From assembly GCA_028280565.1 (NCBI GenBank), contig JANQLQ010000154.1, positions 1 to 43,801 on the forward strand: DNA of 43,801 nucleotides, in the 5' to 3' direction. How positions within the stretch are numbered: the stretch's first letter is position 1; each line of letters opens with the position of its first letter. Below, piece after piece: positions 32,899 to 41,747 of the stretch. This stretch comes from Fulvivirga sp. (GTDB taxonomy: Bacteria; Bacteroidota; Bacteroidia; Cytophagales; Cyclobacteriaceae). The position numbers and the translations under genes are program-made. The notes beneath the pieces are model-generated. The model had not been told where the DNA came from and made no database searches. It saw only the letters and a program-made list of their open reading frames with translations.

Positions 32899-33621
32899 CT
32901 AACCGTCGTTAAGTCCCCAATTGTATTCGTAGTATGATACCCGGTAAGAGGCCGGGATCGGGGTACTGCGGTATTTATTAATAAACTCTAGGACGGTATT
33001 TTCCCCGTTCATGGTAAAATCCTTTTTATACCAATCAAAGATCTTCGAGATGGATACGGTTTTGTTGCCGGCATTTAGCCGAAGCCAATCTTTGTTGTTT
33101 AGCGAAAGCTTAGTTCTCGTATCTAGATGCTGGTCTAATTGGCCAGGCTCGTAGGCAAAACTGGCAAGGGGGGGACAGCTTTTGGCTGCACAGGCCAATA
33201 CAAAGTGAATTCGAGGATCCTTGTAGGTCAATACTAACTTTTTGATCTCTAAGGCATTTAGGGTCATGGACTCACCTCCTACTTTATGCTTTACTTTATC
33301 AAAAAACCCACTCCGGTCCAGCGGAGATTTCAAGGGATAGTATTTTGAAACTTGGTAAATGACAATGAGGTTGTAGGCGTTGATGTAAAACGCTTTTTTG
33401 GCCCTGTCATCGGCAGAGGAAAGGTTCATACTCTCTATATCTTTATACAAGCTTTCCGCTTCTGAAAAATTAGCATTGATCTCCTTGTAGTGGACCATGC
33501 CATTTTCCACGTACTTTTTAAAAAATGCATCGGCTTGGGTAAAAAAGGAAGGAAGGTTTGCTCCTGCCGCCAAATTCCCCAAAGCCAAAAGGCTAAAAAA
33601 TATAAGAACAGCTCTTTTCAT
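32899..33621 (-). CDS. DUF547 secreted protein, paralogue A
   Basis: A 240-aa protein from the ATG at 33621 (MKRAVLIFFSLLALG...). The in-frame ATG at 33645 would place eight polar residues before the signal peptide. DUF547 features are clear: KKAFYINAYNLIVIYQV, a DRSGFFDKVKHKVGGESMTLNALEI block, DPRIHFVLACAAKSCPPL and SKIFDWYKKDF. The Cys/His content (ACAAKSCPP) hints at a transglutaminase-like fold, but the activity is unknown. It is very similar to the neighbour at 33924-34652 and clearly arose by tandem duplication. Confidence 0.9.
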   Translation of the reverse strand: MKRAVLIFFSLLALGNLAAGANLPSFFTQADAFFKKYVENGMVHYKEINANFSEAESLYKDIESMNLSSADDRAKKAFYINAYNLIVIYQVSKYYPLKSPLDRSGFFDKVKHKVGGESMTLNALEIKKLVLTYKDPRIHFVLACAAKSCPPLASFAYEPGQLDQHLDTRTKLSLNNKDWLRLNAGNKTVSISKIFDWYKKDFTMNGENTVLEFINKYRSTPIPASYRVSYYEYNWGLNDG

Positions 33622-33923
33622 GTGTATGATGTTTATTTTCAACATTTAAACCCTTACATCCCATAAAAAATATACTCGTCTGCAAGGCATAGATCGTCTA
33701 AGACGACTGCTGTAGCTAACGGAACAAACTCAGCGCCAGTTTGTCATTAACTTGACAATGAACAACATTTCACTCGAAATACCCGGTCATTAAAGCTTTT
33801 TTTTAAGAAATTTTCTTTACCCAGGTAGATTAAGTTGAAATTTGTCAAGGGTCATATGTATAAATACCTACCAGCAACTTAATTGATCCCCTAACTCCTT
33901 ACTCAACGCAGGAAACTTTAAGA

Positions 33924-34652
33924 TCACCCTCCATTTAAACTCCAATCATATTCATAAAACTCAACGGCATAATTATTGGGAATGGGCGTTTCACGGTATT
34001 GATTGATGTATTCAAGGAGCGTGGTCCCACTGGTGGTAAAGTCGCGTTTGTACCAGTCAAATATTTTTGAAATCTCTACCTTACGTTCACCATTTTTCAA
34101 CCTTAACCAGTCATTATCATTAATGGCCAACCGGGTCCGCTTTTCGAGTTGGGACTCAAGTTGACCCGGTTCATAGGCAAATTCAGCCAGCGGCGGACAA
34201 CTTTTAGCTGCACAAGCCAGCACAAAATGGATCCGGGCATCTTTGTAAGTCATCAGAAGCTTCTTGATCTCCAATTGATTGAGGGTGAGCATTTCCCCAG
34301 CCACTTTATGTTTGATCTTATCAAAAAAACCGCTTTGGTCCATCGGCGATTGTTGATTGAATTCGTAATACTTCGCTACTTGGTAGATCACGATCATATT
34401 GTAAGCATTAATGAAAAAGGCCTTCTTAGCTTCTTTTGAAACATTTCCCAAGTCTAGCTGGCATTGCGCCTCGTAAATATCTTTGGCCTCATCAAAACGA
34501 TCCGCAATACTTTCATAATCTACACGACCATTCTGCACATAAGAAGATAAAAAAGAATTGACTTGTGAAAAATATTGGTCCAGGTCTTGGGAATACCCGT
34601 ACGGGACAAAACAAATGCAAAAAATAACCCCAATCCAAACGCCTCTTTTCAT
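33924..34652 (-). CDS. DUF547 secreted protein, paralogue B
   Basis: A 242-aa protein from the ATG at 34652, giving the signal peptide MKRGVWIGVIFCICFVPYGYSQ. An earlier ATG at 34736 adds 28 residues that do not resemble a signal and is rejected. The chain parallels paralogue A almost segment for segment: KKAFFINAYNMIVIYQVAKYY, DQSGFFDKIKHKVAGEMLTLNQLEI, DARIHFVLACAAKSCPPLAEFAYEPGQL and ISKIFDWYKRDF. It is separated from paralogue A by 302 bp that contain no gene and no obvious terminator. Function unknown. Confidence 0.9.
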   Translation of the reverse strand: MKRGVWIGVIFCICFVPYGYSQDLDQYFSQVNSFLSSYVQNGRVDYESIADRFDEAKDIYEAQCQLDLGNVSKEAKKAFFINAYNMIVIYQVAKYYEFNQQSPMDQSGFFDKIKHKVAGEMLTLNQLEIKKLLMTYKDARIHFVLACAAKSCPPLAEFAYEPGQLESQLEKRTRLAINDNDWLRLKNGERKVEISKIFDWYKRDFTTSGTTLLEYINQYRETPIPNNYAVEFYEYDWSLNGG

Positions 34653-34921
34653 ACCACAAAAGTTAAAACAATATCCCCTCCTGTTATTTGCAACAGGCAG
34701 CAAGCCAAAATTGTTAAAAAATTCCCATCGCAGCAATCAGCTAAATGTCTCAAAAAGGGGTAGGTGTTTTTCCCTATTTCTTAAACAAGCAAGAATACTT
34801 TTTACAAATTAATCGTAACTTATGAGCGCTTGTCAACCTAAAGACAATTGATAGATTTTTGGCTAACCAACGCGGCAAACAACGCGTAAAACAACCAATT
34901 TCGTAGTAGAAATAGACTTTT

Positions 34922-36256
34922 ATGAAACACGTGGTTATTGTTGGAAATGGCATCTCGGGAATTACAGCCGCTCGTCATATCCGAAAGAACAGCGACTTTG
35001 AGATCACGGTGATCTCTGCAGAGACCGACCATTTCTGGTCCCGTACTGCGCTCATGTACATTTATATGGGCCACATGAAATATGAGCATACCAAGCCGTA
35101 TGAAGACTGGTTTTGGAAGAAGAATAAGATCAACCTGCTCCATGACTATGTAGAGAAGATAGACACATCGAATAAAACCTTGCAGCTGGCGCAAAAAGGC
35201 GTTCAAAGCTACGATGCGTTGATATTGGCTACTGGTGCGAAGCCTAACAAGTTTGGGTGGCCCGGCCAGGACCTGCAAGGGGTCAGTGGTATGGTGAGCT
35301 TCCAGGACCTTGAATACATTGAAAAGTATACGAAAGATATCTCACGCGGGGTCATCGTTGGGGGTGGGCTCATCGGGATCGAGTTGGCCGAAATGCTCCG
35401 GTCCCGGAACATAGCAGTGACCTTTTTGGTCAGAGAAAAGCAGTTTTGGAACAATGTGCTGCCTAAACAAGAAGCAAGTTTGATCAGCAGGCATATCCGG
35501 GAGCACCATGTAGACCTGCACTTAGGAGGTGAACTGAAAGAAATCGTGCCCGACGATCATGGTCGTGTTAAAGCCGTGATCACCGGGGCCGGGGAAGAGA
35601 TCCCTTGCCAATTCGTGGGGCTTACGGCAGGCGTGCATCCAAACATTGATTTAGCCCAGGCATCGGGTATAGAAACGGATCGTGGCATCTTGGTGAATGA
35701 TTTCCTGGAAACTAACCACACCGATGTTTATGCCATAGGCGACTGTGCGCAACGCAGGGACCCCCTGCCGAACCGGCGCCCCATAGAACAAGTCTGGTAC
35801 ACCGGCCGAATGATGGGCGAAACGGTAGCACAAACTATCACAGGGAATAAAACGCCTTACCAGCCCGGGCATTGGTTCAATTCCGCCAAATTCTTTGACA
35901 TTGAATACCAAACCTATGGGTGGGTATGGAATCAATTAAAACCCAATGAAGAAGAATTCTATTGGGAGCACTCTTCCGGGAAGAAATGCATGCACTTCAT
36001 TTTTGATAAAGACAGCAAAAAATTCTTAGGAGTGAATACTTTCGGGATACGGCTCAGGCATGAGTCCTTCGATAGGTGGCTGAAGGAAGAGCGTGATATC
36101 TACTACATCCTTGAAAATCTTAGGGAGGCGAATTTCGATCCTGAATTTTTTGATCGACATGAGCAAGAAATAGCAGGGGCTTTCAACGGGCAATTTCCCG
36201 GGAGGCCTATCCAGCTAAGAGGTAAAAGATCATTTTTAGAAAAAATATTCGGATAA
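34922..36256 (+). CDS. FAD/NAD(P)-dependent oxidoreductase (pyridine nucleotide-disulfide oxidoreductase fold)
   Basis: A 444-aa protein. The FAD-binding GNGISG motif is near residues 8-13. An ILATGAKPN motif lies near 103, a second dinucleotide fold GVIVGGGLIGIELAE near 140, and YAIGDCAQ near 265 places the FAD. No redox-active Cys pair is present, so it is a reductase of the ferredoxin/rubredoxin/nitrite-reductase-subunit type rather than a disulfide reductase. The C-terminal about 120 residues (FFDIEYQTYGWVWNQLKPNEEEFYWEH) are an interface-type extension. The gene precedes an integral-membrane iron-sulfur protein by 3 nt, so it probably passes electrons between NAD(P)H and that membrane partner. 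Confidence 0.85.
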   Translation: MKHVVIVGNGISGITAARHIRKNSDFEITVISAETDHFWSRTALMYIYMGHMKYEHTKPYEDWFWKKNKINLLHDYVEKIDTSNKTLQLAQKGVQSYDALILATGAKPNKFGWPGQDLQGVSGMVSFQDLEYIEKYTKDISRGVIVGGGLIGIELAEMLRSRNIAVTFLVREKQFWNNVLPKQEASLISRHIREHHVDLHLGGELKEIVPDDHGRVKAVITGAGEEIPCQFVGLTAGVHPNIDLAQASGIETDRGILVNDFLETNHTDVYAIGDCAQRRDPLPNRRPIEQVWYTGRMMGETVAQTITGNKTPYQPGHWFNSAKFFDIEYQTYGWVWNQLKPNEEEFYWEHSSGKKCMHFIFDKDSKKFLGVNTFGIRLRHESFDRWLKEERDIYYILENLREANFDPEFFDRHEQEIAGAFNGQFPGRPIQLRGKRSFLEKIFG

Positions 36257-36259
36257 TTC

Positions 36260-38035
36260 ATGAAAACTATTAAAATCGCCGGGTTGGCATTATTTCTTTT
36301 GGGCTTTGGGATATTTCTAGGCTCCTTTTTCACAGCTTCATACCAGTTGACGACTAAGGTGCTGGATGATCAAATTGGTGATAAAAAGGAAGTGTTCTTA
36401 TCTTCCGGCCAAGACATGGTAGGCCATGTATATTCCTCGAATTTTTCTTTTGTAAGGGACCTCGACAAAACGTTCCGGCAAGTTAACCAGCAGCAGATCC
36501 AGGTCTACGGCATTTCGGACGACGAGGTAGATCAGTTGGCAAATGCCAATAAGGGTACTTTCGAGCTCGCCAGCTTAGAAAAAGTATTTAAGGAAGGCGA
36601 AGTGGCCGACTACAAAAAAAGGACTTTCAAGGACTATGGCGGTTGGTTAGACGGCCGGGAGTTTACCAATCCAGGTGATCTCCGATCTCAACTAAACAAT
36701 GTGGTAGATAACATTAAGAAATACCAAATTGTCAATGAAAAGGGATTTGACAAGTACAAGATCAAAGACCTGAAGTACTCTATCACAAAAGAAGCCAGTA
36801 CCGGCCCTGTAAGTGACAGCCCGGGAATGTTCTTCTTCCTGACCTACATTGTTTGTATCATCGGTGCCATGATGTATATCCTGCCGAAAATTCAAGATGG
36901 CCCACCGGGCATCAAGAATAACGGTCTTTTTCATCGCGCCATGACCAACGTAGGGTGGCTGGGCATTCTGACAGGGTCTTTTTTGATCATCTTTTATATC
37001 ATACTCTATTTCTACCCGGAGTACATGACCAATTGGATCATAATGGTGGACCCCGTGAGTATCTTTTTAAAGGGCTCGGAGGCAGGCAGGTTCTTTTTGT
37101 ACGGCTTCATTTACACCTTGTGCATTTTGGTGATGGGTGTGCGTATGATCATAAAGTATCGTCATAGCAAATATCAAATCGCGCGAACCTTTTCCGTGAT
37201 GTTCTTCCAAACCGCTTTCGCATTCTTATTGCCTGAGATACTTCTTCGGCTGAACAAACCTTATTTCGATTTCAAGAATATCTGGCCGCTGGATTACGAT
37301 TTCTTTTTCGACAATGAACTCAGTACGTTGATCGAAAGCGGTGGGCTTGGCATTTTCATGCTGGGTTGGGGGATTGCGCTCATCATAATCGGGGTACCGG
37401 TATTCGTGTACTTTTTTGGCAAACGCTGGTACTGCTCGTGGGTTTGTGGCTGCGGGGGTTTGGCCGAAACTTTAGGAGACCCCTATCGCCAGCTCTCGGA
37501 TAAATCGTTGAAAGCCTGGCAGGTAGAAAGATGGCTAATCCATGCCGTACTCGGCTTTGCAATCGTGATGACGGCGGCCGTGCTTTACACCTACTGGACG
37601 GGCAACAGCCAAATACTAGGCATGAGCAGCTATGACGTACGTTCTGTCTATGGCGCTTGGATAGGCGCTGGTTTTGCCGGGGTGGTGGGCACAGGTTTCT
37701 ATCCTTTGATGGGAAACCGCGTGTGGTGTCGTTTCGGGTGTCCCCTGGCCGCTTACTTGGGTTTGGTCCAGCGTTTCAAATCCAGGTTCAGGATCACTAC
37801 CAATGGCGGGCAGTGCATAAGCTGTGGCAACTGCTCTACCTACTGTGAAATGGGTATTGACGTGCGCTGGTATGCCCAAAGAGGTCAAAACATTATTCGC
37901 TCATCGTGTGTGGGCTGTGGGGTGTGCTCTTCGGTATGTCCTCGCGGGGTGCTTAACCTGGAAGTGAAAGATGAAGAAGGCAGGTTCGGCCAACCCATCC
38001 TTTTAGGCAATGACGGCGTAAAGCTGAACGCCTAA
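36260..38035 (+). CDS. Polytopic 4Fe-4S electron-transfer protein (NapH/NosR/CcoG-like)
   Basis: A 591-aa protein. It has an N-terminal membrane helix (about 6-26), a periplasmic segment of about 160 residues and several further helices. Conserved cysteine groups in the second half are C392-x3-C396-x-C398 (YCSWVCGCGG) and C490-x3-C494-P (WCRFGCP). Two ferredoxin-type clusters follow: C519-x2-C522-x2-C525-x3-C529 and C550-x2-C553-x2-C556-x3-C560-P. The CxxxCP pair plus two ferredoxin motifs is the NapH/NosR pattern of membrane proteins that move electrons across the membrane. The N-terminal segment is not a recognisable FMN-binding domain. Coupled (3-nt gap) to the FAD oxidoreductase. The acceptor is unknown. 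Confidence 0.85.
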   Translation: MKTIKIAGLALFLLGFGIFLGSFFTASYQLTTKVLDDQIGDKKEVFLSSGQDMVGHVYSSNFSFVRDLDKTFRQVNQQQIQVYGISDDEVDQLANANKGTFELASLEKVFKEGEVADYKKRTFKDYGGWLDGREFTNPGDLRSQLNNVVDNIKKYQIVNEKGFDKYKIKDLKYSITKEASTGPVSDSPGMFFFLTYIVCIIGAMMYILPKIQDGPPGIKNNGLFHRAMTNVGWLGILTGSFLIIFYIILYFYPEYMTNWIIMVDPVSIFLKGSEAGRFFLYGFIYTLCILVMGVRMIIKYRHSKYQIARTFSVMFFQTAFAFLLPEILLRLNKPYFDFKNIWPLDYDFFFDNELSTLIESGGLGIFMLGWGIALIIIGVPVFVYFFGKRWYCSWVCGCGGLAETLGDPYRQLSDKSLKAWQVERWLIHAVLGFAIVMTAAVLYTYWTGNSQILGMSSYDVRSVYGAWIGAGFAGVVGTGFYPLMGNRVWCRFGCPLAAYLGLVQRFKSRFRITTNGGQCISCGNCSTYCEMGIDVRWYAQRGQNIIRSSCVGCGVCSSVCPRGVLNLEVKDEEGRFGQPILLGNDGVKLNA

Positions 38036-38419
38036 AGAGAAAAATAAAGACTCTGCTTAGCTAAACCTCAAGACCTGCCAGGTTTTTCGAAACTTGGCAG
38101 GTCTTTATATTTTTGGTTGGCTTACTTTTTACCGCGACTATAAGAACCTGTAGCTCAAGACGGTGAGGGCTAAAACTTTTTTTGCCCACTTCAATTGTGA
38201 TTGTTAATCCTGCAATCGATCACAAAAGCCTTATCCTAAACTTGGCTTTTATGACAAAAGGTTTGTGAAAAGCTCAACTATCCAATAAGCAGTACATAGC
38301 GAAGTACTTACTGGCATAGCAACTCATAATACCAAAGTACATATCTTTGCCCGGCTAAATAAACTGGCCAGGCATGCCAAGATTTTCCATATTTCATAAC
38401 CTGTACATAACCGTATTCT
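38036..38419. other. 384-bp intergenic region after the iron-sulfur protein gene
   Basis: It holds the strong terminator at 38070-38110 (listed separately) and a weaker stem (AAAAGCC 38224-38230, GGCTTTT 38244-38250, 13-nt loop). No further gene is supported before the HAD phosphatase start. Confidence 0.4.
38070..38115 (+). terminator. Strong intrinsic terminator
   Basis: A 16-bp stem with a single G-T pair, AAGACCTGCCAGGTTT against AAACTTGGCAGGTCTT, is closed by a TTCG tetraloop (38070-38105) and followed by TATATTTTT. It terminates the oxidoreductase / iron-sulfur operon and, being near-palindromic, could also act leftward. Confidence 0.85.
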
Positions 38420-39082
38420 ATGGCAACACTTAAAGGACTTATCTTTGACCTGGATGGTACATTGATAGATAACATGGACTTTCATCTCAAGGCCTGGCAC
38501 CGTTTTTTCACACACCATCAACTGGATACCACCCATTACCGCGAACAGATCCATGGTACGAATGGTGAGATCCTCCAAAGAATCTTCAATAAACCATTAA
38601 CCGACGCAGAGATCCAAGAGTTGGCACGTGAAAAAGAATCCCTGTATCGTGACCTGTACCAACCTCACATCCAGCCTATCCATGGGTTAGAAGATTTTTT
38701 TGGCGAAGCGCGAAGCGCTAGCATTTCATTAGGCCTGTCAACAATGTCCGGGCAAGAGAACATTAAGTTCTCACTACAACACTTGGGCTTTCAAGACCAC
38801 TTTTCTGCCATCACAGGTGCCCATGAGGTGCGAAACGGCAAACCAGACCCCGAAGTATTCAATAAGACCATCGAAGACCTAAGGCTAGCTGCCAGCGAAT
38901 GCGTGATATTCGAAGATTCACATACCGGCATAGTAGGTGCTAAAGCTACCGGGGCAAAAGTGGTAGGCATTACCAGCGGACATACTGTTGATGAGCTGGT
39001 ACGCTGGGGGGCCGACCTAGTGATCCAAGATTATGAAGAGATCAGCCTGGATAAATGCAAAGAGCTAGTCAACCATCATTAG
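38420..39082 (+). CDS. HAD-superfamily phosphatase, beta-phosphoglucomutase-like subgroup
   Basis: A 220-aa protein with the four HAD motifs: DLDGTLIDN (motif I, nucleophile Asp near residue 11), LSTMSG (motif II, with Thr), a Lys in NGKPDPEVF (motif III) and FEDSHTGIVGAKATGAKVVGI (motif IV). The cap is the helical type (IHGTNGEILQRIF). Members act on phosphorylated sugars, either as phosphatases or as phosphoglucomutases; substrate not predictable. It is encoded alone downstream of a strong terminator. Confidence 0.9.
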   Translation: MATLKGLIFDLDGTLIDNMDFHLKAWHRFFTHHQLDTTHYREQIHGTNGEILQRIFNKPLTDAEIQELAREKESLYRDLYQPHIQPIHGLEDFFGEARSASISLGLSTMSGQENIKFSLQHLGFQDHFSAITGAHEVRNGKPDPEVFNKTIEDLRLAASECVIFEDSHTGIVGAKATGAKVVGITSGHTVDELVRWGADLVIQDYEEISLDKCKELVNHH

Positions 39083-39219
39083 CACAGTTTTGAGAAAAGC
39101 CTGCTGGGCTCGCCAAAGGCTTTAAAAAGACCTGGCAATACAACGATCCACATGCTGCCAGCAAATAAACATGCTGAGCTTTACGCAAAATTTATAAATT
39201 TGTCGCGAATGAATAGACT

Positions 39220-39654
39220 ATGTATTTGAAACCCTTGATTTTCATCCTGTTGTCTTCTTTACCGGCTTTTCCTGCCAGCATTGACGACGGCAGCAACCGG
39301 ATCATCATTAAAATCGAAAACCTCAAATCACAAAAAGGTGTATTGATCATAGCGCTTTTCGATTGTGAAGAGAACTATATGAGGAAGGATTTTAAAAACC
39401 TGGTGATAAAACCCACCAGTATCCCGGACGGTGTAATATTTGACAACATTCCGCAAGGCCAATATGCAGTGAGTGTGATCCATGATGAAAACGAAAATGG
39501 CGAACTAGACAAAAACTGGGTAGGCATTCCAAAAGAAAGCTTTGGCTTTTCAAAAAAATCACTAGGAATGTTCGGTCCCCCATCCTTCCAAGAAACCAGT
39601 TTTGTACTTGGCGAAAAAGGTGTCTCAGTAAGTGTCAAGATGAAAACGTTGTGA
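39220..39654 (+). CDS. DUF2141 secreted protein
   Basis: A 144-aa protein with a signal peptide (about 1-19, ending LPAFPAS). The DUF2141 pattern is clear: an initial strand IKIENLKSQKGVLIIALFD, then FDNIPQGQYAVSVIHDENENGELDKNWVGIPKESFGFS with the family's HDEN-x-NG-x-LD-x-N motif, which resembles a metal-binding loop. Function unknown; the family is common in secreted and envelope-associated proteins of Bacteroidota. It ends before the region with the second ~300-bp repeat. Confidence 0.9.
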   Translation: MYLKPLIFILLSSLPAFPASIDDGSNRIIIKIENLKSQKGVLIIALFDCEENYMRKDFKNLVIKPTSIPDGVIFDNIPQGQYAVSVIHDENENGELDKNWVGIPKESFGFSKKSLGMFGPPSFQETSFVLGEKGVSVSVKMKTL

Positions 39655-39720
39655 TCACTTAAGTCACAAATACCATCATTTCATCCAAAAAAACTCGCAA
39701 CTACACAAATTATATAAATT

Positions 39721-39767
39721 GTCCTCTTTTAAAAAGAGGACACACCGAGGTTGGCGTTTGTAACGCC
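39721..39767. repeat. Palindrome and REP-like hairpin beside repeat copy 2
   Basis: 39721-39741 is an inverted repeat, GTCCTCTTT / AAAGAGGAC with a 3-nt loop. 39753-39767 is GGCGTT-TGT-AACGCC, a perfect 6-bp stem with a TGT loop. The second hairpin shares its TT-TGT-AA core with hairpins near the right end of the window. They lie directly left of the ~300-bp repeat. Confidence 0.65.
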
Positions 39768-39777
39768 ATAACGAAAG

Positions 39778-40068
39778 CATCATTGAAAATTCAAGTGGTA
39801 TAGGAAGGGGAGACATCCAGGAACAGCGCAGCACATTTGAGGCCTGCGGGTAAGCGGCCCTAGGGGCTGGATAGCGCGTTTAGCGTGGAAAATAGGCTTT
39901 GTTGCTGGCGCCGTTTTCTTTTGGGCGAGCAAAAGAAAATGAAAATCGGGCTTAGCCCCACAAAATCAAGCTTAACTGCTCATTTCCAGGCTGGCATTAC
40001 CCGAAACACTTTAAAAATGTAGCCTAACTCGTAAAAATTAAACGTTTTACTATCAAAGCTAATTTTCA
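39778..40068 (+). repeat. ~300-bp dispersed intergenic repeat, copy 2
   Basis: The shorter copy of the element at 20884-21210, in the same orientation. Its central hairpin is compact: TTTTCTTTTG-GGCGAG-CAAAAGAAAA (about 39914-39939). Both ends match copy 1 (CATCATTGAAAA on the left, ACTATCAAAGCTAATT on the right). No transposase, ORF or target duplication is visible. Like copy 1 it lies between the 3' ends of two convergent genes. Confidence 0.85.
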
Positions 40069-40121
40069 AAGACCTCAAAAAACCTTAATAAAACCCTATC
40101 TTAATAAAACCCCTTTAAGAC

Positions 40122-40568
40122 TCAATCCCCAGCATTACACGTTTTCAATATTTTTTCCACCTCCGTCACGGGCACCAAGCCGCGCTCCCGGCCCCAGCTA
40201 TTGTACACATAGGTAACAATTTCCGCGATCTCCAGTGGTGTGAGGGTAGGGTTAGCAGGCATCGCCTGGTTATATTCCACCCCGTTGACAACAATAGGAC
40301 CTTGAAGTCCATTTTTAACGATACACACCACACCTTCCACGTTATCATCCAAATAATCGGCATTGCTCAGCGGAGGGTAGAGCTGTGCTAATCCTTGGCC
40401 TTCTCTTTGATGGCAAGCACTGCAATATTGGAGGTAAAGCTGTTGGCCTTCTACCAAATATTGCTCCAGTTTCACTTTCTGCCCTCCCTCGGATTGACCG
40501 CCTCCCCCCTGGCCGGTACATGCCGCCAGCAAGATCAATATTCCAAAACCTAATTTTATCCTACTCAT
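40122..40568 (-). CDS. Class I cytochrome c lipoprotein
   Basis: A 148-aa protein. The signal ends ILLAAC (lipid-anchored Cys17), followed by a glycine-rich linker. A single heme c site YCSACH lies near residues 49-54 with a downstream axial Met region (VNGVEYNQAMP), and the last helix reads EIAEIVTYVYNSWG. It is therefore a small monoheme electron carrier anchored in the cell envelope. The start overlaps the SCO gene stop by 8 nt. As part of a hemJ-SCO-cytochrome c operon it probably serves an aerobic terminal oxidase. Confidence 0.92.
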   Translation of the reverse strand: MSRIKLGFGILILLAACTGQGGGGQSEGGQKVKLEQYLVEGQQLYLQYCSACHQREGQGLAQLYPPLSNADYLDDNVEGVVCIVKNGLQGPIVVNGVEYNQAMPANPTLTPLEIAEIVTYVYNSWGRERGLVPVTEVEKILKTCNAGD

Positions 40569-41184
40569 ATTCTTTCAATAAAATATCCAGGTCCGCCATT
40601 AACCGGTTCACCTGGTCTTCCTTAGTACCGTCATAGATCCCCCTTATGCGTCGATTTTTATCCACCAGTATAAAAGCCCCGCTATGGATGAAGCCCCCCG
40701 GCTCTGAAGGATCTTCCACGGCACTGACCATATAGCTCGTTTGGCCAATTTTATAAATCTCTTCTTTGTCCCCCGTTACAAAGCGCCATTTGTTACTTTC
40801 AACGCCAAGGCTCTCGGCAAACTCACGCAAAACTGCCACCGTATCGTGCTTAGGGTCTATCGAATGGGAAAGGATCCCTACTTGGTCGTTATCCTTGTAT
40901 TGCTCATATACTCGCAGCATTTGTGTCTTCATAATAGGACATATCGTTGGACACGAGGTGAAGAAAAAATCCGCTACGTAGACTTGGTCCTCAAAAGTTT
41001 CTTTCGTAACAAAACTACTGTCCTGGTCCACAAATTTAAAATCCGCTATAGTATGATATATCGTATCAGGACCGTTGATCTCTTTCCTGCCTAAATACGG
41101 CAACTTCTCGTTTTGGCTTATGTCACACCCGGCAATAAAAAGAGCTAAGGCTATCCCTATTAGTCGCAATATGTTATGTTTCAT
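40561..41184 (-). CDS. SCO1/SenC-family copper-binding lipoprotein
   Basis: A 207-aa protein with a lipoprotein signal ending ALFIAGC (Cys20). It has a thioredoxin-like fold with the SCO metal site complete: CPTICP (C-x3-C) after DFFFTS, and the distant His in PGGFIHSGAF. SCO proteins deliver copper to the Cu-A centre of cytochrome oxidase or reduce its cysteines. It overlaps hemJ by 11 nt and cytochrome c by 8 nt, so the three genes are one tightly coupled unit. Confidence 0.94.
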   Translation of the reverse strand: MKHNILRLIGIALALFIAGCDISQNEKLPYLGRKEINGPDTIYHTIADFKFVDQDSSFVTKETFEDQVYVADFFFTSCPTICPIMKTQMLRVYEQYKDNDQVGILSHSIDPKHDTVAVLREFAESLGVESNKWRFVTGDKEEIYKIGQTSYMVSAVEDPSEPGGFIHSGAFILVDKNRRIRGIYDGTKEDQVNRLMADLDILLKEYE

Positions 41185-41716
41185 CTTTTTCTCTTATTTT
41201 TTTGTAGATCCTTATTGCTAATAACAATACTAGCGTAAAAATGACTAATCCTACGAAGCCCCAAAGCATGCTTAACGTGCTTTTTAAAATAATGATGAAT
41301 ACGATCCCTACAAGAAATAAGGTGGCTACCTCGTTCCACACCCTGAGCTGCTGGGAAGAATACTTATACGTGTCCGCTTGAAGTTGCCGATAGATCGTAT
41401 GACAAACAAAATGATAAACATAAAGCAGGAAGACCATGCCTAGTTTCACATGCATGTAGGGCTGCTGCAGGAAGTACGGCATCTCCCAAACCAGCAAGAT
41501 TCCCAAGATCAAAGTTATAACGGCAGAAGGCCAAGTAATCCCAAACCACAGGCGCCGGCCATTCCTCTTATATTCGGCAATTAATATACTCCTGCCCGGC
41601 TCGTCCTTCGCATTTGCCTCTACTTGGTAAATGAAGATACGTATGATATAAAAAAGACCGGCAAACCAAGTCACTATAAAAATAACATGGAGTGCCTTCA
41701 GGTAGAGAAACAGCAT
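41174..41716 (-). CDS. hemJ: Protoporphyrinogen oxidase HemJ (CopD/UPF0093 family)
   Basis: A 180-aa membrane protein with four to five helices. The family start is present: YLKALHVIFIVTWFAGLFYIIRIFIY (conserved His near residue 10). A conserved Arg-rich loop follows, and PYMHVKLGMVFLLYVYH carries the second conserved His and Lys. HemJ oxidises protoporphyrinogen IX in haem synthesis. The frame extends slightly past the usual family end with a basic tail. Downstream SCO and cytochrome c genes overlap it; together they link haem supply to oxidase assembly. Confidence 0.9.
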   Translation of the reverse strand: MLFLYLKALHVIFIVTWFAGLFYIIRIFIYQVEANAKDEPGRSILIAEYKRNGRRLWFGITWPSAVITLILGILLVWEMPYFLQQPYMHVKLGMVFLLYVYHFVCHTIYRQLQADTYKYSSQQLRVWNEVATLFLVGIVFIIILKSTLSMLWGFVGLVIFTLVLLLAIRIYKKIREKDET

Positions 41717-41747
41717 AAACGTTCCAAATTTAAATCACAAAATGGTT

